A DNA stretch of 64,000 nucleotides from Pseudomonas fluorescens (GCF_902498195.1 NZ_CABVIY010000002.1:124001-188000), one strand, 5' to 3'. Positions 30,642 to 42,350 are shown, counted from the stretch's first letter. The notes: generated from the sequence alone by a model not told the origin. Made by a program: numbers and translations.

Positions 30642-31979
30642 ATGACTAGGAAATATTTTGGTACTGACGGCATTCGTGGTCGAGTGGGTGAATATCCGAT
30701 TACTCCTGACTTCATGCTCAAGCTCGGCTGGGCGGCGGGCATGGCGTTCCGCAAGATGGGCGCCTGCAAGGTGCTGGTCGGCAAGGACACCCGTATTTCC
30801 GGGTACATGTTCGAGTCGGCGCTGGAGGCCGGGCTCACCTCGGCCGGTGCCGATGTCATGCTCCTGGGGCCGATGCCGACCCCGGCCATCGCCTATTTGA
30901 CGCGCACCTTCCATGCCGAAGCCGGCATCGTGATCAGTGCTTCGCACAACCCCCACGATGACAACGGCATCAAGTTTTTCTCGGGCAAGGGCACCAAGCT
31001 TCCCGATGAAGTCGAGCAGATGATTGAAGAGTTGCTGGATACGCCGATGACCGTGGTGGAATCGAGCAAAATCGGCAAGGTTTCGCGAATCAATGACGCA
31101 TCTGGCCGTTACATTGAGTTCTGCAAGAGCAGCGTGCCGACCGGAACCAGTTTTTCGGGCCTGAAAATCGTGCTCGACTGCGCCCATGGTGCGACTTACA
31201 AGGTGGCGCCCAGCGTGTTCCGGGAGCTCGGCGCCGACGTCGTGGTGCTGTCCGCGCAACCTAACGGCTTGAACATCAACGACAATTGCGGTTCGACCCA
31301 CATGGGGCAGCTGCAGGCCGCCGTGCTCGCCGAGCACGCCGATCTGGGGATCGCCTTCGACGGTGACGGTGATCGCGTTCTGATGGTCGATCACACCGGT
31401 GCCATTGTTGATGGTGATGAGCTGCTGTACATCATTGCTCGCGATCTGCATGAGCGCGACAAGCTGCAGGGTGGCGTAGTCGGTACGCTGATGAGTAACC
31501 TGGGCCTGGAACTGGCCCTGGCGGATCTGGCGATTCCCTTTGTGCGCGCCAACGTCGGTGACCGTTATGTGATCGCCGATCTGCTGGAGCGCAACTGGCT
31601 GGTGGGTGGCGAGAATTCGGGTCATATTGTTTGCTTCAACCACACGACCACGGGCGATGCAATCATTGCTGCGCTGCAGGTGCTGATGGCGCTGAAGACG
31701 CGTTCGGAAGGGCTGGCCCAGTCGCGCCAAGCATTGCGCAAGTGCCCTCAAGTGCTGATCAATGTGCGCTTCGGTGGGGGGGCAAGCCCGCTTGAACACC
31801 CGTCGGTCAAGGAAGCCAGCGAGCGCGTGACCAAGGCCATGGCGGGTCGCGGGCGCGTGCTGTTGCGCAAGTCCGGAACCGAGCCGCTGGTGCGCGTTAT
31901 GGTCGAAGGCGAGGATGAAACACAGGTCCGCGGCTATGCCGAAGAGCTGGCAAAACTGGTTACTGAAGTTTCTGCCTGA
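30642..31979 (+). CDS. glmM: Phosphoglucosamine mutase
   Basis: The 445-residue enzyme turns glucosamine-6-phosphate into glucosamine-1-phosphate for peptidoglycan and LPS. The start [16 protein letters not shown] is a family signature. The catalytic phosphoserine is S101 in [18 protein letters not shown], the metal loop is [13 protein letters not shown], and the sugar and phosphate loops are GGENSGHI and [18 protein letters not shown] lies 6 bases before the ATG. It is the last of ftsH-folP-glmM, with tpiA 66 bases later. Confidence 0.98.
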   Translation: MTRKYFGTDGIRGRVGEYPITPDFMLKLGWAAGMAFRKMGACKVLVGKDTRISGYMFESALEAGLTSAGADVMLLGPMPTPAIAYLTRTFHAEAGIVISASHNPHDDNGIKFFSGKGTKLPDEVEQMIEELLDTPMTVVESSKIGKVSRINDASGRYIEFCKSSVPTGTSFSGLKIVLDCAHGATYKVAPSVFRELGADVVVLSAQPNGLNINDNCGSTHMGQLQAAVLAEHADLGIAFDGDGDRVLMVDHTGAIVDGDELLYIIARDLHERDKLQGGVVGTLMSNLGLELALADLAIPFVRANVGDRYVIADLLERNWLVGGENSGHIVCFNHTTTGDAIIAALQVLMALKTRSEGLAQSRQALRKCPQVLINVRFGGGASPLEHPSVKEASERVTKAMAGRGRVLLRKSGTEPLVRVMVEGEDETQVRGYAEELAKLVTEVSA

Positions 31980-32045
31980 TTTCGGCTTGCCAGCCATGAT
32001 TGTGTTGGGTAACATCTGCGCCCACTTTGACCGACGAGGTACAGC

Positions 32046-32801
32046 ATGCGTCGCCCTATGGTAGCTGGTAACTGGAAGATGCACGGTACCCGCGCCAGCG
32101 TCGCTGAGCTGATCGATGGCCTTGGTCAATTGGCCTTGCCGAGCGATGTTGATGTCGCGGTATTCCCGCCTAGCCTGCATATCAATCAAGTGATTGATGG
32201 CTTGCAAGGAAAGTCGATTTCGGTCGGCGCGCAGAACTCTGCGGTGGAGTCCGGGCAAGGCGCATTGACCGGTGAGATTGCTCCGAGTCAGTTGGTGGAT
32301 GCAGGTTGTTCCCTGGTGCTTGTCGGGCACTCCGAGCGCCGCCTTATAATGGGCGAGCAGGACGGAACGCTGATTCGCAAGTTTGCAGCGGCTCAGGCAT
32401 GTGGCTTGATTCCGGTGTTGTGCGTAGGGGAAACCCTTGAACAACGTGAAGCCGGGAAAACGCTTGAGGTTGTCTCGCGTCAGTTGGGCAGCGTCATCGA
32501 CGAGCTGGGTGTTGAAGCATTTGCAAAGGCAGTAATCGCTTACGAGCCGGTCTGGGCCATTGGCACCGGGCTGACTGCTTCGCCGCAACAGGCGCAGGAT
32601 GTGCATGCAGCCATCCGCGCGCAGTTGGCGGCAGAGAATTCTGAAGTCGCACAAGGTGTGCGTCTTCTATACGGCGGCAGCGTGAAGGCGGCCAATGCGG
32701 TCGAACTGTTCGGCATGCCGGATATCGATGGGGGCCTCATTGGTGGGGCTTCCCTGAATGCAGATGAGTTCGGTGCGATTTGTCGCGCCGCGGGAAACTG
32801 A
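32046..32801 (+). CDS. tpiA: Triosephosphate isomerase
   Basis: The 251-residue glycolytic enzyme interconverts dihydroxyacetone phosphate and glyceraldehyde-3-phosphate. Substrate-binding N9/K11 appear in [12 protein letters not shown], the catalytic His in LVGHSERR, the catalytic Glu in [12 protein letters not shown], and the phosphate loop in [11 protein letters not shown]...[15 protein letters not shown] lies 5 bases before the ATG. It ends 4 bases before secG, so the two are translationally linked, as is usual in Pseudomonas. Confidence 0.98.
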   Translation: MRRPMVAGNWKMHGTRASVAELIDGLGQLALPSDVDVAVFPPSLHINQVIDGLQGKSISVGAQNSAVESGQGALTGEIAPSQLVDAGCSLVLVGHSERRLIMGEQDGTLIRKFAAAQACGLIPVLCVGETLEQREAGKTLEVVSRQLGSVIDELGVEAFAKAVIAYEPVWAIGTGLTASPQQAQDVHAAIRAQLAAENSEVAQGVRLLYGGSVKAANAVELFGMPDIDGGLIGGASLNADEFGAICRAAGN

Positions 32802-32805
32802 AAAA

Positions 32806-33189
32806 ATGCTGGAAACAGTCGTAGTCGTTTTTCATCTGCTGGGTGCATTGGGCGTAGTAGCTCTGGTTTTGCTGCAGCAGGGTAAAGGTGCGGATGCTGG
32901 CGCGTCTTTCGGAGCAGGTGCTTCAAATACTGTGTTCGGAAGCCAAGGTTCCTCTACCTTTCTTAGTAAGTTTACTGCTATACTTGCCGCAGGTTTTTTC
33001 ATAACCAGCTTGGGGTTAGGTTACTTTGCTAAAGAGAAGGCTCACCAGCTGACTCAAGTAGGTCTCCCAAATCCAGCGGTTCTGGAAGTTCCAAAGCAAC
33101 AACCGGCTTCTGATGATGTCCCGGTGCTTCAAGAGCAAAAGTCGGCTACTCCAGCGACTGACGTACCTCCAGCTCAAGAGCAGAAGTAA
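32806..33189 (+). CDS. secG: Preprotein translocase subunit SecG
   Basis: The 127-residue inner-membrane protein assists SecYE/SecA in export. Two membrane segments (about 2-22 and 53-73) flank the conserved loop [39 protein letters not shown]. The C-terminal tail of about 50 residues is Pro/Gln-rich and less conserved. The ATG at 32806 is right after the tpiA stop; an in-frame codon further up lies within tpiA and has no support. tRNA-Leu starts 22 bases after the stop and may share the transcript. Confidence 0.96.
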   Translation: MLETVVVVFHLLGALGVVALVLLQQGKGADAGASFGAGASNTVFGSQGSSTFLSKFTAILAAGFFITSLGLGYFAKEKAHQLTQVGLPNPAVLEVPKQQPASDDVPVLQEQKSATPATDVPPAQEQK

Positions 33190-33211
33190 GAAGGGTTTCA
33201 AACGTAGTATT

Positions 33212-33297
33212 GCCGAGGTGGTGGAATTGGTAGACACGCAACCTTGAGGTGGTTGTGCCCATAGGGTGTAGGGGTTCGAGTCCCCTTCTCGGTACCA
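33212..33297 (+). tRNA. leuU: tRNA-Leu (anticodon GAG)
   Basis: The 86-base class II tRNA has CCA encoded. The acceptor arm GCCGAGG...CTCGGTACCA, the anticodon arm CAACC-TTGAGGT-GGTTG (GAG), a long variable arm and the T-arm GGGGTTCGAGTCCCC are all present. It matches the secG-leuU order of E. coli. Confidence 0.96.
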
Positions 33298-33307
33298 ATT
33301 AGTCAGG

Positions 33308-33330
33308 AGAGCCCGCTGTTGCGGGCTTTC
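33308..33330 (+). terminator. Terminator after tRNA-Leu
   Basis: AGCCCGC-TGTT-GCGGGCT followed by TTCTTG, 11 bases after the tRNA end. Confidence 0.75.
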
Positions 33331-33394
33331 TTGCAGGTGGAAGGTTACATTGACCCTGTCGGGGATCGGTCGTATACTTCCGCCCCAGCTTTGT

Positions 33395-33471
<77 letters not shown>

Positions 33472-33478
33472 GTTTAAG

Positions 33479-33502
33479 GAGCCCCTTTTAAGGGGCTTTT
33501 TG
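33479..33502 (+). terminator. Terminator after tRNA-fMet
   Basis: AGCCCCTTTTAAGGGGCT followed by TTTTTG, 9 bases after the tRNA. A second stem (AACGCCG / CGGCGTT, 33520-33541) follows. Confidence 0.85.
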
Positions 33503-33546
33503 TTAGCTGGACACTTTCAACGCCGCTGTTCGACGGCGTTTCAAGG

Positions 33547-33570
33547 ATGGGCGTTTCGCCCATTTTTTTA
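33547..33570 (+). terminator. Terminator/attenuator before rimP
   Basis: ATGGGCG-TTT-CGCCCAT is followed by TTTTTTT, 40 bases before the rimP start. Together with the two hairpins upstream it forms a leader between tRNA-fMet and the nusA operon, where antitermination or autoregulation is plausible. Confidence 0.8.
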
Positions 33571-33609
33571 TTTTGCATAGCATGCACATACATGCACTAG
33601 GGGGTTCAG

Positions 33610-34068
33610 GTGTCGAGCAAGCTAGAAGAGTTGCAGGCCTTGCTGGCCCCGGTGGTCGTGGCCCTAGGCTATGAATGCTGGGGTATTGAGTTTTCGGCTC
33701 AAGGTCGCCACTCAATGTTGCGCGTTTATATCGATAAAGAGGGCGGCGTGCTGGTGGACGATTGTGCCATCGTCAGCCGTCAGATCAGCGGTGTCCTGGA
33801 TGTTGAAGATCCAATCTCCGTTGAATACACCCTTGAAGTTTCCTCGCCTGGCATGGAACGCCCGCTGTTCACTCTTGAGCAGTTTGCAAAATTTGCCGGT
33901 GAACAAGTGAAGATCAAGCTGCGCTCGCCTTTTGAAGGTCGACGCAACTTTCAGGGCCTTCTGCGCGGTGTAGAAGAGCAGGACGTCGTGGTGCAGGTTG
34001 AAGACCATGAGTTCCTGTTGCCGATCGATATGATCGACAAGGCCAACATTATTCCCAGTTTTGACTGA
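33610..34068 (+). CDS. rimP: Ribosome maturation factor RimP
   Basis: The 152-residue protein helps mature the 30S subunit. Its two domains are recognisable: N-terminal [59 protein letters not shown] and [20 protein letters not shown] [22 protein letters not shown], then the SH3-like C-terminal part. The start is a GTG at 33610 with GGGGG 8-12 bases upstream. It heads the rimP-nusA-infB transcription unit. Confidence 0.95.
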   Translation: MSSKLEELQALLAPVVVALGYECWGIEFSAQGRHSMLRVYIDKEGGVLVDDCAIVSRQISGVLDVEDPISVEYTLEVSSPGMERPLFTLEQFAKFAGEQVKIKLRSPFEGRRNFQGLLRGVEEQDVVVQVEDHEFLLPIDMIDKANIIPSFD

Positions 34069-34115
34069 GACGCGGATCCCGCGGATCCAATGGCTTGCGA
34101 AAGGCGAGGCGTACG

Positions 34116-35597
34116 ATGAGCAAAGAAGTACTGCTGGTTGTTGAGTCGGTATCCAATGAAAAGGGCGTACCGGCAAACGTAATTTTTGAAGCGCTGGAGC
34201 TGGCTCTGGCCACCGCTACCAAAAAGCGTTTCGAGGACGAAGTTGATCTGCGTGTGGAAATCAATCGCCACACCGGTGCTTACGAGACTTTCCGTCGCTG
34301 GACGGTCGTCGAAGAAGATGACCTGGACGATCCGGCCATCGAAACCTGGCCAAGCAAGGTTGCTGAAACGCACCCGGGTGCCAAGGTGGGCGACGTCGTC
34401 GAAGAAAAGATTGAGTCCATCGAATTTGGACGTATCGCTGCACAGACTGCCAAGCAAGTCATTGTGCAAAAGGTTCGCGAAGCCGAGCGTGCCCAGGTTG
34501 TTGACGCTTACCGCGAGCGCCTGGGTGAAATCATCTCCGGCACCGTGAAAAAAGTGACCCGCGATAACGTGATCGTCGATCTGGGCAACAACGCCGAGGC
34601 GTTGCTGGCTCGTGAAGACATCATTTCTCGCGAAACTTTCCGGGTTGGTGTGCGCCTTCGTGCACTGCTCAAGGAAATCCGCACCGAGAACCGCGGCCCG
34701 CAGCTGATCCTGTCGCGTACCGCGCCGGAAATGCTGATCGAGTTGTTCCGCATCGAAGTGCCGGAAATCGCCGAAGGCCTGATCGAAGTAATGGCTGCGT
34801 CCCGTGATCCGGGTTCGCGCGCCAAGATCGCCGTACGCTCCAAGGACAAACGCATCGACCCGCAGGGCGCTTGCATCGGTATGCGCGGTTCGCGCGTCCA
34901 GGCAGTGTCGGGTGAGTTGGGTGGTGAGCGCGTTGATATCGTCCTGTGGGACGACAACCCGGCTCAGTTCGTGATCAACGCCATGTCCCCGGCCGAGGTT
35001 GCGGCAATTATCGTTGACGAAGATGCCCATGCCATGGACATCGCCGTTGGCGCAGACAATCTGGCTCAGGCCATCGGTCGCGGTGGTCAGAACGTGCGTC
35101 TGGCCAGCCAGCTGACTGGCTGGACCCTGAACGTGATGACCGAATCGGACATCCAGGCTAAGCAGCAAGCAGAAACCGGCGACATCCTGCGCAACTTCAT
35201 CGACGAGCTGGAAGTCGACGAAGACCTGGCGCAGGTGCTGGTAGATGAAGGCTTCACCAGCCTGGAAGAGATTGCCTACGTACCGTTGGAAGAAATGCTC
35301 AACATCGACGGCTTTGACGAAGATACCGTCAACGAGCTTCGCGCTCGTGCCAAGGATCGCTTGTTGACCAAAGCCATCGCTACTGAGGAAAAGCTGGCAG
35401 ACGCCCATCCGGCCGAAGACCTGCTCTCGCTTGAGGGTATGGACAAGGATTTGGCGATGGAACTGGCGGTGCGCGGCGTAATTACCCGCGAAGACCTGGC
35501 CGAGCAGTCTATTGACGACCTGCTCGACATCGACGGCATTGACGATGATCGTGCCGGCAAGTTGATCATGGCCGCCCGAGCCCACTGGTTCGAGTAA
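34116..35597 (+). CDS. nusA: Transcription termination/antitermination factor NusA
   Basis: The 493-residue factor binds RNA polymerase and controls pausing, termination and antitermination. It has the N-terminal RNAP-binding domain (1-125), an S1 domain (about 135-200, [25 protein letters not shown]), tandem KH domains (about 200-345, [26 protein letters not shown] and [18 protein letters not shown]), and two C-terminal acidic helix-hairpin-helix repeats (about 365-490, as in gammaproteobacteria). The start at 34116 gives [16 protein letters not shown]. It lies in rimP-nusA-infB. Confidence 0.98.
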   Translation: MSKEVLLVVESVSNEKGVPANVIFEALELALATATKKRFEDEVDLRVEINRHTGAYETFRRWTVVEEDDLDDPAIETWPSKVAETHPGAKVGDVVEEKIESIEFGRIAAQTAKQVIVQKVREAERAQVVDAYRERLGEIISGTVKKVTRDNVIVDLGNNAEALLAREDIISRETFRVGVRLRALLKEIRTENRGPQLILSRTAPEMLIELFRIEVPEIAEGLIEVMAASRDPGSRAKIAVRSKDKRIDPQGACIGMRGSRVQAVSGELGGERVDIVLWDDNPAQFVINAMSPAEVAAIIVDEDAHAMDIAVGADNLAQAIGRGGQNVRLASQLTGWTLNVMTESDIQAKQQAETGDILRNFIDELEVDEDLAQVLVDEGFTSLEEIAYVPLEEMLNIDGFDEDTVNELRARAKDRLLTKAIATEEKLADAHPAEDLLSLEGMDKDLAMELAVRGVITREDLAEQSIDDLLDIDGIDDDRAGKLIMAARAHWFE

Positions 35598-35624
35598 TTA
35601 GGCGCGGCCTGAGGAGAGAAGTGC

Positions 35625-38150
35625 ATGACGCAAGTCACGGTGAAACAACTGGCCGATGAGGTCAAAACACCGGTAGAGCGCCTGTTGCAGCAGATGCGTG
35701 AGGCAGGTCTGCCGCACACCGCCGCCGAAGAAAGTGTGACTGACAGTGAGAAGCAATCCCTGCTGACTCACTTGAAGAGCAGCCACAAGGCGAAAGTGGA
35801 AGAACCACGCAAGATCACGCTGCAGCGTAAAACCACCAGCACCCTGCGTGTTGCTGGCAGCAAAAGCATCAGCGTTGAAGTACGCAAGAAGAAAGTCTTC
35901 GTACAGCGCAGCCCGGAAGAAATCGAAGCCGAGCGCAAGCGTGAAATGGATGAACGTCGCGCAGTAGAAAATGCTGCACGTCAGAAGGCTGAAGAAGAAG
36001 CCAAGCGTCGCGCCGAAGAAGAAGCGCGTCGCCAGCCTGCTGCTGCGCCCACCGCTCCAGCCGAACCTGTTGCCGCACCTGCTGCGGTGGCCGAGCCTGT
36101 GCGTGAAAGCGCACCGGTGGTGGCTGCAGCTCCGGCACCTGCGGCAGATGCTCGCAAGCGTGACGAGCCACGTCGTCCGGACAAGCCACGTGCTGACGAT
36201 AACAATCGTCGCGGTGGTGGCGATGGCGAGCGCAAAAACGCTCCGCATCGTGCTTCGGTCAAGGAAAAAGCGCCTGCGCCACGCGTTGCCCCACGTACTA
36301 CCGACGAAGAAAGCGATGGCTTCCGTCGTGGTGGTCGCGGCAAGGCCAAGCTGAAGAAGCGCAACGCCCACGGTTTCCAGAGCCCAACCGGCCCTGTCGT
36401 GCGCGAAGTGAAGATCGGCGAGACCATCACTGTGGGCGATCTGGCCCAGCAGATGTCGGTCAAGGCGGCTGAAATCATCAAGTTCATGTTCAAACTGGGT
36501 ACTCCAGCGACTATCAACCAGGTACTGGACCAGGAAACTGCCCAGCTGGTTGCTGAAGAGCTGGGACACAAAGTGACCCTGGTCAGCGACACCGCCCTGG
36601 AAGATTCCCTGGCCGAGTCCCTGAAGTTTGAAGGTGAGGCAGTTTCCCGTGCGCCGGTCGTGACCGTAATGGGCCACGTTGACCACGGTAAGACTTCCCT
36701 GCTCGACTACATCCGTCGTGCCAAGGTAGCTGCTGGCGAAGCCGGCGGTATCACCCAGCACATCGGTGCATACCACGTTGAAACCGACCGTGGCATGGTG
36801 ACGTTCCTCGATACCCCGGGTCACGCCGCGTTTACCGCAATGCGTGCCCGTGGTGCCAAGGCGACCGACATCGTGATCCTGGTGGTTGCAGCGGACGACG
36901 GCGTAATGCCGCAAACCATCGAAGCTGTTCAGCACGCTCAGGCTGCTGGCGTTCCGCTGGTTGTCGCTGTGAACAAGATCGACAAGCCAGGTGCTGACCT
37001 CGATCGCATCCGTAGCGAACTGTCGGTACACGGCGTGACCTCGGAAGAGTGGGGTGGTGACACTCCATTCGTACCGGTCTCGGCGAAGATGGGTACTGGC
37101 GTCGACGAATTGCTCGAAGCTGTTCTGCTGCAAGCCGAAGTTCTGGAACTGACGGCTACGCCTTCGGCTCCTGGCCGTGGCGTCGTGGTTGAGTCCCGTC
37201 TGGACAAGGGGCGTGGTCCGGTGGCTACCGTTCTGGTTCAAGACGGTACCCTGCGTCAGGGCGACATGGTTCTGGTCGGTTCGAACTATGGCCGCGTTCG
37301 CGCCATGCTCGACGAGAACGGCAAGCCAATCAAGGAAGCCGGTCCGGCCATCCCGGTCGAGATCCTCGGCCTGGACGGTACTCCGGACGCTGGCGACGAG
37401 ATGAGCGTTGTGGCTGACGAGAAGAAAGCCCGTGAAGTGGCTCTGTTCCGCCAAGGCAAGTTCCGCGAAGTCAAACTGGCGCGTGCTCACGCAGGCAAGC
37501 TGGAAAACATCTTCGAGAACATGGGCCAGGAAGAGAAGAAGACGCTCAACATCGTCCTCAAATCCGACGTCCGTGGTTCGCTGGAAGCGTTGAACGGTGC
37601 CTTGAACGGCCTGGGTAACGACGAAGTGCAAGTGCGTGTGGTCGGTGGCGGTGTCGGTGGTATCACCGAGTCCGACGCCAACCTGGCACTGGCCTCCAAC
37701 GCTGTACTGTTCGGCTTCAACGTGCGTGCCGATGCCGGCGCTCGCAAGATCGTCGAGCAGGAAGGCCTGGATATGCGTTACTACAACGTGATCTACGACA
37801 TCATCGAAGACGTCAAGAAAGCCCTGACCGGTATGCTTGGCAGCGATGTTCGCGAGAACATCCTCGGTGTGGCTGAAGTACGTGACGTGTTCCGTTCGCC
37901 GAAGTTTGGCGCGATCGCCGGTTGCATGGTGATCGAGGGCACTGTTCACCGTAACCGTCCGATCCGTGTACTGCGTGAAGACATCGTTATCTTCGAAGGC
38001 GAGCTGGAATCCCTGCGCCGCTTCAAGGATGACGCTTCCGAAGTACGTGCCGGCATGGAATGCGGTATCGGCGTGAAGAGCTACAACGACGTCAAGGTCG
38101 GTGACAAGATCGAAGTCTTCGAGAAGGTTCAGGTTGCTCGCAGCCTCTAA
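35625..38150 (+). CDS. infB: Translation initiation factor IF-2
   Basis: The 841-residue GTPase places initiator tRNA on the 30S subunit and promotes subunit joining. The N-terminal IF2 domains carry a long low-complexity, Lys/Arg/Glu/Ala-rich linker (about 95-245). The GTPase core starts near 345 with [16 protein letters not shown] and [11 protein letters not shown]-Tu-like domain II and the C-terminal fMet-tRNA domain follow. GAGGAGAG lies 8 bases before the ATG. It follows nusA by 27 bases. Internal starts that give shorter IF-2 forms in E. coli are possible but not evident here. Confidence 0.98.
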   Translation: MTQVTVKQLADEVKTPVERLLQQMREAGLPHTAAEESVTDSEKQSLLTHLKSSHKAKVEEPRKITLQRKTTSTLRVAGSKSISVEVRKKKVFVQRSPEEIEAERKREMDERRAVENAARQKAEEEAKRRAEEEARRQPAAAPTAPAEPVAAPAAVAEPVRESAPVVAAAPAPAADARKRDEPRRPDKPRADDNNRRGGGDGERKNAPHRASVKEKAPAPRVAPRTTDEESDGFRRGGRGKAKLKKRNAHGFQSPTGPVVREVKIGETITVGDLAQQMSVKAAEIIKFMFKLGTPATINQVLDQETAQLVAEELGHKVTLVSDTALEDSLAESLKFEGEAVSRAPVVTVMGHVDHGKTSLLDYIRRAKVAAGEAGGITQHIGAYHVETDRGMVTFLDTPGHAAFTAMRARGAKATDIVILVVAADDGVMPQTIEAVQHAQAAGVPLVVAVNKIDKPGADLDRIRSELSVHGVTSEEWGGDTPFVPVSAKMGTGVDELLEAVLLQAEVLELTATPSAPGRGVVVESRLDKGRGPVATVLVQDGTLRQGDMVLVGSNYGRVRAMLDENGKPIKEAGPAIPVEILGLDGTPDAGDEMSVVADEKKAREVALFRQGKFREVKLARAHAGKLENIFENMGQEEKKTLNIVLKSDVRGSLEALNGALNGLGNDEVQVRVVGGGVGGITESDANLALASNAVLFGFNVRADAGARKIVEQEGLDMRYYNVIYDIIEDVKKALTGMLGSDVRENILGVAEVRDVFRSPKFGAIAGCMVIEGTVHRNRPIRVLREDIVIFEGELESLRRFKDDASEVRAGMECGIGVKSYNDVKVGDKIEVFEKVQVARSL

Positions 38151-38221
38151 CTCGCGCACTTCAAGGGCCACGGTGAGCCGCCGCATGCAAATGCGCGGCA
38201 CAGCGTCAGGACTCTAAACGC

Positions 38222-38256
38222 AACGCCCGGTCTGGCTTTTGTCAGGCCGGGCGTTT
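38222..38256 (+). terminator. Terminator after infB
   Basis: AACGCCCGGTCTG and CAGGCCGGGCGTT pair imperfectly around CTTTTGT and are followed by TTTG. It separates infB from rbfA by about 50 bp, so termination may be partial. Confidence 0.75.
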
Positions 38257-38309
38257 GCCGCTTTCAGACCCTTCGGGTTTCACCGTGGGGCAGTAACAGG
38301 TAACAAGAC

Positions 38310-38711
38310 ATGGCAAAAGAATACAGCCGTACCCAACGTATCGGCGATCAGATGCAGCGTGAGCTGGCACAGCTGATCCGTCGTGAAGTCAAAGACCCGC
38401 GCGTCGGCCTGGTCACCATTACCGCTGTTGAAGTCAGCCGTGACGTCGGTCACGCCAAGATCTTCATCACCGTGATGGGTCAGGATAATGCTGAAGACAT
38501 CGCGCAAAGCATCAAGGTGCTCAACTCCGCCGCGGGATTCCTGCGCATGCAGCTGGCTCGCGAGATGAAGCTGCGCAGCGTTCCACAGTTGCACTTCCAC
38601 TACGACGAAAGCGTCGTGCGTGGTGCGCATTTGTCAGCGTTGATCGAGCGCGCAGTGGCTGAAGACAATCTGCATCCGGTTGCGGCAGACGCCGAAGACA
38701 CCAAGGAGTAA
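38310..38711 (+). CDS. rbfA: 30S ribosome-binding factor RbfA
   Basis: The 133-residue KH-fold protein binds 16S rRNA and matures the 30S subunit, mainly in the cold. It has [50 protein letters not shown], the helix [32 protein letters not shown], and an acidic C-terminus. It precedes truB by 3 bases, as in the E. coli infB-rbfA-truB-rpsO order. Confidence 0.97.
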   Translation: MAKEYSRTQRIGDQMQRELAQLIRREVKDPRVGLVTITAVEVSRDVGHAKIFITVMGQDNAEDIAQSIKVLNSAAGFLRMQLAREMKLRSVPQLHFHYDESVVRGAHLSALIERAVAEDNLHPVAADAEDTKE

Positions 38712-38714
38712 TCG

Positions 38715-39632
38715 GTGGCTCAGGTCAAACGTATCCGTCGTAACGTCAGCGGCATCATCCTGCTCGACAAGCCGTTGGGGTTCACCTCCAACGCCGCCCT
38801 GCAGAAGGTCCGCTGGTTGCTCAACGCCGAGAAGGCCGGCCACACCGGCAGCCTCGATCCGCTGGCCACCGGCGTGTTGCCGTTGTGCTTCGGTGAGGCC
38901 ACCAAGTTCTCGCAGTACCTGCTCGATTCCGACAAGGGTTACGAAACCCTGGCGCAACTGGGCAAAACCACCACCACGGCGGATGCCGAAGGTGAAGTTT
39001 TGCAGGAGCGCCCGGTGACCGTTGGTCGCACCGATATCGAGGCCGTACTGCCGAATTTTCGTGGGCAAATCAGTCAGATACCGCCGATGTACTCGGCTCT
39101 CAAGCGTGATGGCCAGCCGCTGTACAAGCTGGCCCGTGCAGGCGAAGTAGTGGAGCGCGAACCGCGTTCTGTTACTATTGCGCGCTTGGAATTGCTGGCC
39201 TTCGAAGGTGATACTGCGCGGCTGGCTGTGGATTGCAGCAAAGGCACCTATATCCGCACCCTGGTGGAGGATGTTGGTGAACAACTCGGTTGTGGCGCTT
39301 ACGTCGCAGAACTGCGACGTACCCAGGCCGGGCCTTTCACGCTGGCCCAGACGGTCACTTTGGAAGAGCTGGAAGCGGTACATGCCGAAGGTGGCAACGA
39401 AGCGGTTGATCGCTTCCTGATGCCATCGGACAGCGGCTTGCTGGATTGGCCGCTGCTGCAGTTCTCGGAAGCGAGCGCGTTCTACTGGCTCAACGGCCAG
39501 CCGGTACGTGCCCCGGATGCTCCGAAGTTCGGCATGGTGCGGGTACAGGATCACAATGGTCGCTTCATCGGTATCGGTGAAGTGAGCGAAGACGGGCGCA
39601 TCGCGCCGCGTCGACTGATTCGGTCAGAATGA
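38715..39632 (+). CDS. truB: tRNA pseudouridine-55 synthase
   Basis: The 305-residue enzyme makes pseudouridine 55 in the T-loop of all tRNAs. The catalytic aspartate is D48 in [23 protein letters not shown], and the start [14 protein letters not shown] is typical. The [16 protein letters not shown] and [15 protein letters not shown] motifs follow, with the C-terminal PUA-like domain (about 250-305). It starts with GTG at 38715, preceded by AAGGAG 4 bases away, only 3 bases after rbfA. Confidence 0.97.
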   Translation: MAQVKRIRRNVSGIILLDKPLGFTSNAALQKVRWLLNAEKAGHTGSLDPLATGVLPLCFGEATKFSQYLLDSDKGYETLAQLGKTTTTADAEGEVLQERPVTVGRTDIEAVLPNFRGQISQIPPMYSALKRDGQPLYKLARAGEVVEREPRSVTIARLELLAFEGDTARLAVDCSKGTYIRTLVEDVGEQLGCGAYVAELRRTQAGPFTLAQTVTLEELEAVHAEGGNEAVDRFLMPSDSGLLDWPLLQFSEASAFYWLNGQPVRAPDAPKFGMVRVQDHNGRFIGIGEVSEDGRIAPRRLIRSE

Positions 39633-39682
39633 CCGAACGAGGGTGGCTGTTAACAGGCACGGTCACTACTCATTTTTAGATA

Positions 39683-39730
39683 CAGGGATTTGTCCCTGGC
39701 CTGTTGAAACTGTTTTTCTGAAACAGTTTC
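39683..39730 (+). promoter_or_regulatory. Twin hairpins in the rpsO leader
   Basis: CAGGGA-TTTG-TCCCTG (39683-39698) and GAAACTGTTT-TTCTG-AAACAGTTTC (39706-39730) are two perfect stems 8 bases apart. The second ends 19 bases before the rpsO ATG and 6 bases before the AAAGGA ribosome-binding site. S15 autoregulates through structures in its own leader in E. coli, so this is a candidate for the same control. Confidence 0.65.
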
Positions 39731-39749
39731 CTGATAAAAGGATTGCCTC

Positions 39750-40019
39750 ATGGCTCTCGACGTTCAAGAAAAGGCTCAAATCGTAGCTGACTACCAGCAA
39801 GCTGTTGGTGACACTGGTTCGCCAGAAGTGCAAGTTGCACTGCTGACCCACAACATCAACAAACTGCAAGGTCACTTCAAGGCCAACGGTAAAGATCACC
39901 ACTCCCGTCGTGGTCTGATCCGCATGGTTAACCAGCGTCGTAAGCTGCTGGACTACCTGAAAGGCAAGGACGTGAGCCGTTACAGCGCTCTGATCGCTCG
40001 CCTGGGTCTGCGTCGCTAA
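39750..40019 (+). CDS. rpsO: 30S ribosomal protein S15
   Basis: The 89-residue protein binds the 16S rRNA central-domain three-way junction early in assembly. The sequence has the conserved [53 protein letters not shown] and ends [16 protein letters not shown] lies 8 bases before the ATG. It stands before pnp with a leader containing two hairpins, and S15 normally represses its own translation. Confidence 0.98.
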   Translation: MALDVQEKAQIVADYQQAVGDTGSPEVQVALLTHNINKLQGHFKANGKDHHSRRGLIRMVNQRRKLLDYLKGKDVSRYSALIARLGLRR

Positions 40020-40050
40020 TAAGCGATTGCGCTAGAGGTTGGTTGTCTGT

Positions 40051-40081
40051 CATGCGTCAGCGGGTTTCCCGCCGGCGCATG
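40051..40081 (+). promoter_or_regulatory. Hairpin in the rpsO-pnp spacer
   Basis: CATGCG-TCA-GCGGG-TTT-CCCGC-CGG-CGCATG makes a stem with one symmetric internal loop, in the 195-bp spacer 133 bases before pnp. In E. coli, RNase III cuts a stem here and PNPase then autoregulates; this stem is a candidate for that site. Confidence 0.55.
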
Positions 40082-40214
40082 GCAGGCTCCCAGCCTCAAG
40101 TTTTATCTGGATATCAGTTTTATCAGGACAATCCGCTCGGGCCGATTCCCGGCGTTGCCCAAGAATTTCGCAAGAAACCAGTTCCCCCAAGAGCCACAAA
40201 GAAGGTAGGACACC

Positions 40215-42320
40215 GTGAACCCGGTAATCAAAAAATTCCAGTTCGGTCAGTCGACCGTTACCCTCGAGACTGGCCGTATCGCCCGCCAGGCCTCCGGCGC
40301 AGTATTGGTCACCGTTGACGACGACGTCAGCGTATTGGTGACCGTAGTCGGTGCCAAACAAGCCGATCCAGGCAAAGGTTTCTTCCCTCTGTCTGTTCAC
40401 TACCAGGAAAAGACTTACGCTGCCGGTAAGATCCCTGGCGGTTTCTTCAAGCGTGAAGGCCGTCCTTCCGAGAAAGAAACCCTGACTTCCCGACTGATCG
40501 ACCGTCCGATCCGTCCGCTGTTCCCAGAAGGCTTCATGAACGAAGTGCAGGTTGTCTGCACCGTCGTTTCCACCAGCAAGAAGACCGATCCGGACATCGC
40601 TGCGATGATCGGTACCTCGGCTGCCCTGGCCATTTCCGGCATTCCTTTCGATGGCCCGATCGGCGCTGCCCGCGTTGCCTACCACGAAAGCACCGGCTAC
40701 CTGCTGAACCCGACTTACGAGCAACTGGCTGCTTCGAGCCTGGACATGGTCGTTGCCGGTACCTCGGAAGCCGTTCTGATGGTCGAGTCGGAAGCCAAAG
40801 AGCTGACCGAAGACCAGATGCTGGGCGCCGTACTGTTCGCTCACGACGAGTTCCAGGTTGTGATCAACGCTGTTAAAGAACTGGCTGCCGAAGCTGCCAA
40901 GCCGACCTGGACCTGGGCTCCTGCGCCTGAAGCCACTGCTCTGCTGGGCGCTATCCGTGCCGAGTTCGGCGAAGCGATCTCCCAGGCTTACACCATCACC
41001 ATCAAGGCCGACCGTTACGCTCGCCTGGGTGAGCTGAAGGATCAGGTCGTTGCCAAGCTGTCCGGCGAAGAAGGCCAGCCTTCCGCTAGCGAAGTCAAAG
41101 CCGCGTTCGGCGAAATCGAATACCGCACCGTTCGCGAAAACATCGTTAACGGCAAGCCACGTATCGACGGTCGCGACACCCGTACCGTTCGTCCGCTGAA
41201 CATCGAAGTTGGCGTTCTGCCGAAGACTCACGGTTCGGCGCTGTTCACCCGTGGTGAAACCCAGGCCCTGGTCGTCGCAACGCTGGGCACCGCCCGTGAC
41301 GCACAACTGCTGGACACCCTGGAAGGCGAGAAAAAAGACCCGTTCATGCTGCACTACAACTTCCCTCCGTTCTCGGTGGGCGAGTGTGGCCGCATGGGTG
41401 GCGCCGGTCGCCGCGAAATCGGTCACGGCCGTCTGGCCCGTCGTTCGGTCCAGGCCATGCTGCCTGCCGCTGACGTGTTCCCGTACACCATTCGCGTGGT
41501 ATCGGAAATCACCGAATCCAACGGTTCGAGCTCGATGGCTTCCGTTTGCGGTGCTTCCCTGGCCCTGATGGACGCTGGTGTGCCGATGAAGGCGCCAGTA
41601 GCCGGTATCGCCATGGGTCTGGTTAAAGAAGGCGAGAAGTTCGCCGTCCTGACCGACATCCTGGGCGACGAAGACCACCTGGGCGACATGGACTTCAAGG
41701 TAGCCGGTACCGCCAAGGGTGTGACCGCGCTGCAGATGGACATCAAGATCAAGGGCATCACCGAAGAGATCATGGAAATCGCCCTGGGCCAAGCCTTGGA
41801 AGCGCGCCTGAACATCCTCGGCCAGATGAACCAGATCATTGGCCAGTCGCGTACCGAATTGTCGGCCAACGCACCGACCATGATCGCGATGAAAATCGAC
41901 ACCGACAAAATCCGTGATGTCATCGGTAAAGGCGGCGCGACCATTCGTGCGATCTGTGAAGAGACCAAGGCTTCGATCGACATCGAAGACGACGGTTCGA
42001 TCAAGATCTTCGGCGAAACCAAGGAAGCGGCTGAAGCTGCACGCCAGCGCGTCCTGGGTATCACCGCCGAGGCCGAGATCGGCAAGATCTACGTCGGCAA
42101 GGTTGAGCGTATCGTCGACTTCGGCGCATTCGTCAACATCCTGCCGGGCAAGGACGGTCTGGTTCACATCTCCATGCTGAGCGATGCTCGCGTCGAGAAA
42201 GTGACCGATATCCTGAAAGAAGGTCAGGAAGTGGAAGTGCTGGTACTGGACGTGGACAACCGCGGCCGTATCAAGCTGTCCATCAAAGACGTGGCAGCAG
42301 CCAAGGCTTCGGGCGTTTAA
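40215..42320 (+). CDS. pnp: Polyribonucleotide nucleotidyltransferase (PNPase)
   Basis: The 701-residue 3'-5' exoribonuclease degrades mRNA by phosphorolysis. Two RNase PH domains are seen: N-terminal [39 protein letters not shown] sequence, and a second at about 325-545 with [40 protein letters not shown] (about 555-610, [15 protein letters not shown]) and S1 (about 620-690, [26 protein letters not shown]) domains end it. The start is a GTG at 40215 with AAGGTAGGA upstream. A strong terminator follows. Confidence 0.98.
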   Translation: MNPVIKKFQFGQSTVTLETGRIARQASGAVLVTVDDDVSVLVTVVGAKQADPGKGFFPLSVHYQEKTYAAGKIPGGFFKREGRPSEKETLTSRLIDRPIRPLFPEGFMNEVQVVCTVVSTSKKTDPDIAAMIGTSAALAISGIPFDGPIGAARVAYHESTGYLLNPTYEQLAASSLDMVVAGTSEAVLMVESEAKELTEDQMLGAVLFAHDEFQVVINAVKELAAEAAKPTWTWAPAPEATALLGAIRAEFGEAISQAYTITIKADRYARLGELKDQVVAKLSGEEGQPSASEVKAAFGEIEYRTVRENIVNGKPRIDGRDTRTVRPLNIEVGVLPKTHGSALFTRGETQALVVATLGTARDAQLLDTLEGEKKDPFMLHYNFPPFSVGECGRMGGAGRREIGHGRLARRSVQAMLPAADVFPYTIRVVSEITESNGSSSMASVCGASLALMDAGVPMKAPVAGIAMGLVKEGEKFAVLTDILGDEDHLGDMDFKVAGTAKGVTALQMDIKIKGITEEIMEIALGQALEARLNILGQMNQIIGQSRTELSANAPTMIAMKIDTDKIRDVIGKGGATIRAICEETKASIDIEDDGSIKIFGETKEAAEAARQRVLGITAEAEIGKIYVGKVERIVDFGAFVNILPGKDGLVHISMLSDARVEKVTDILKEGQEVEVLVLDVDNRGRIKLSIKDVAAAKASGV

Positions 42321-42350
42321 TCACTCCCGCGCCTGACTGCTGAACAACAG

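Noticed and set aside
35598..38201. 867-codon minus-strand ORF opposite infB
   Set aside because: Shadow ORF caused by the codon bias of infB; no recognisable protein.
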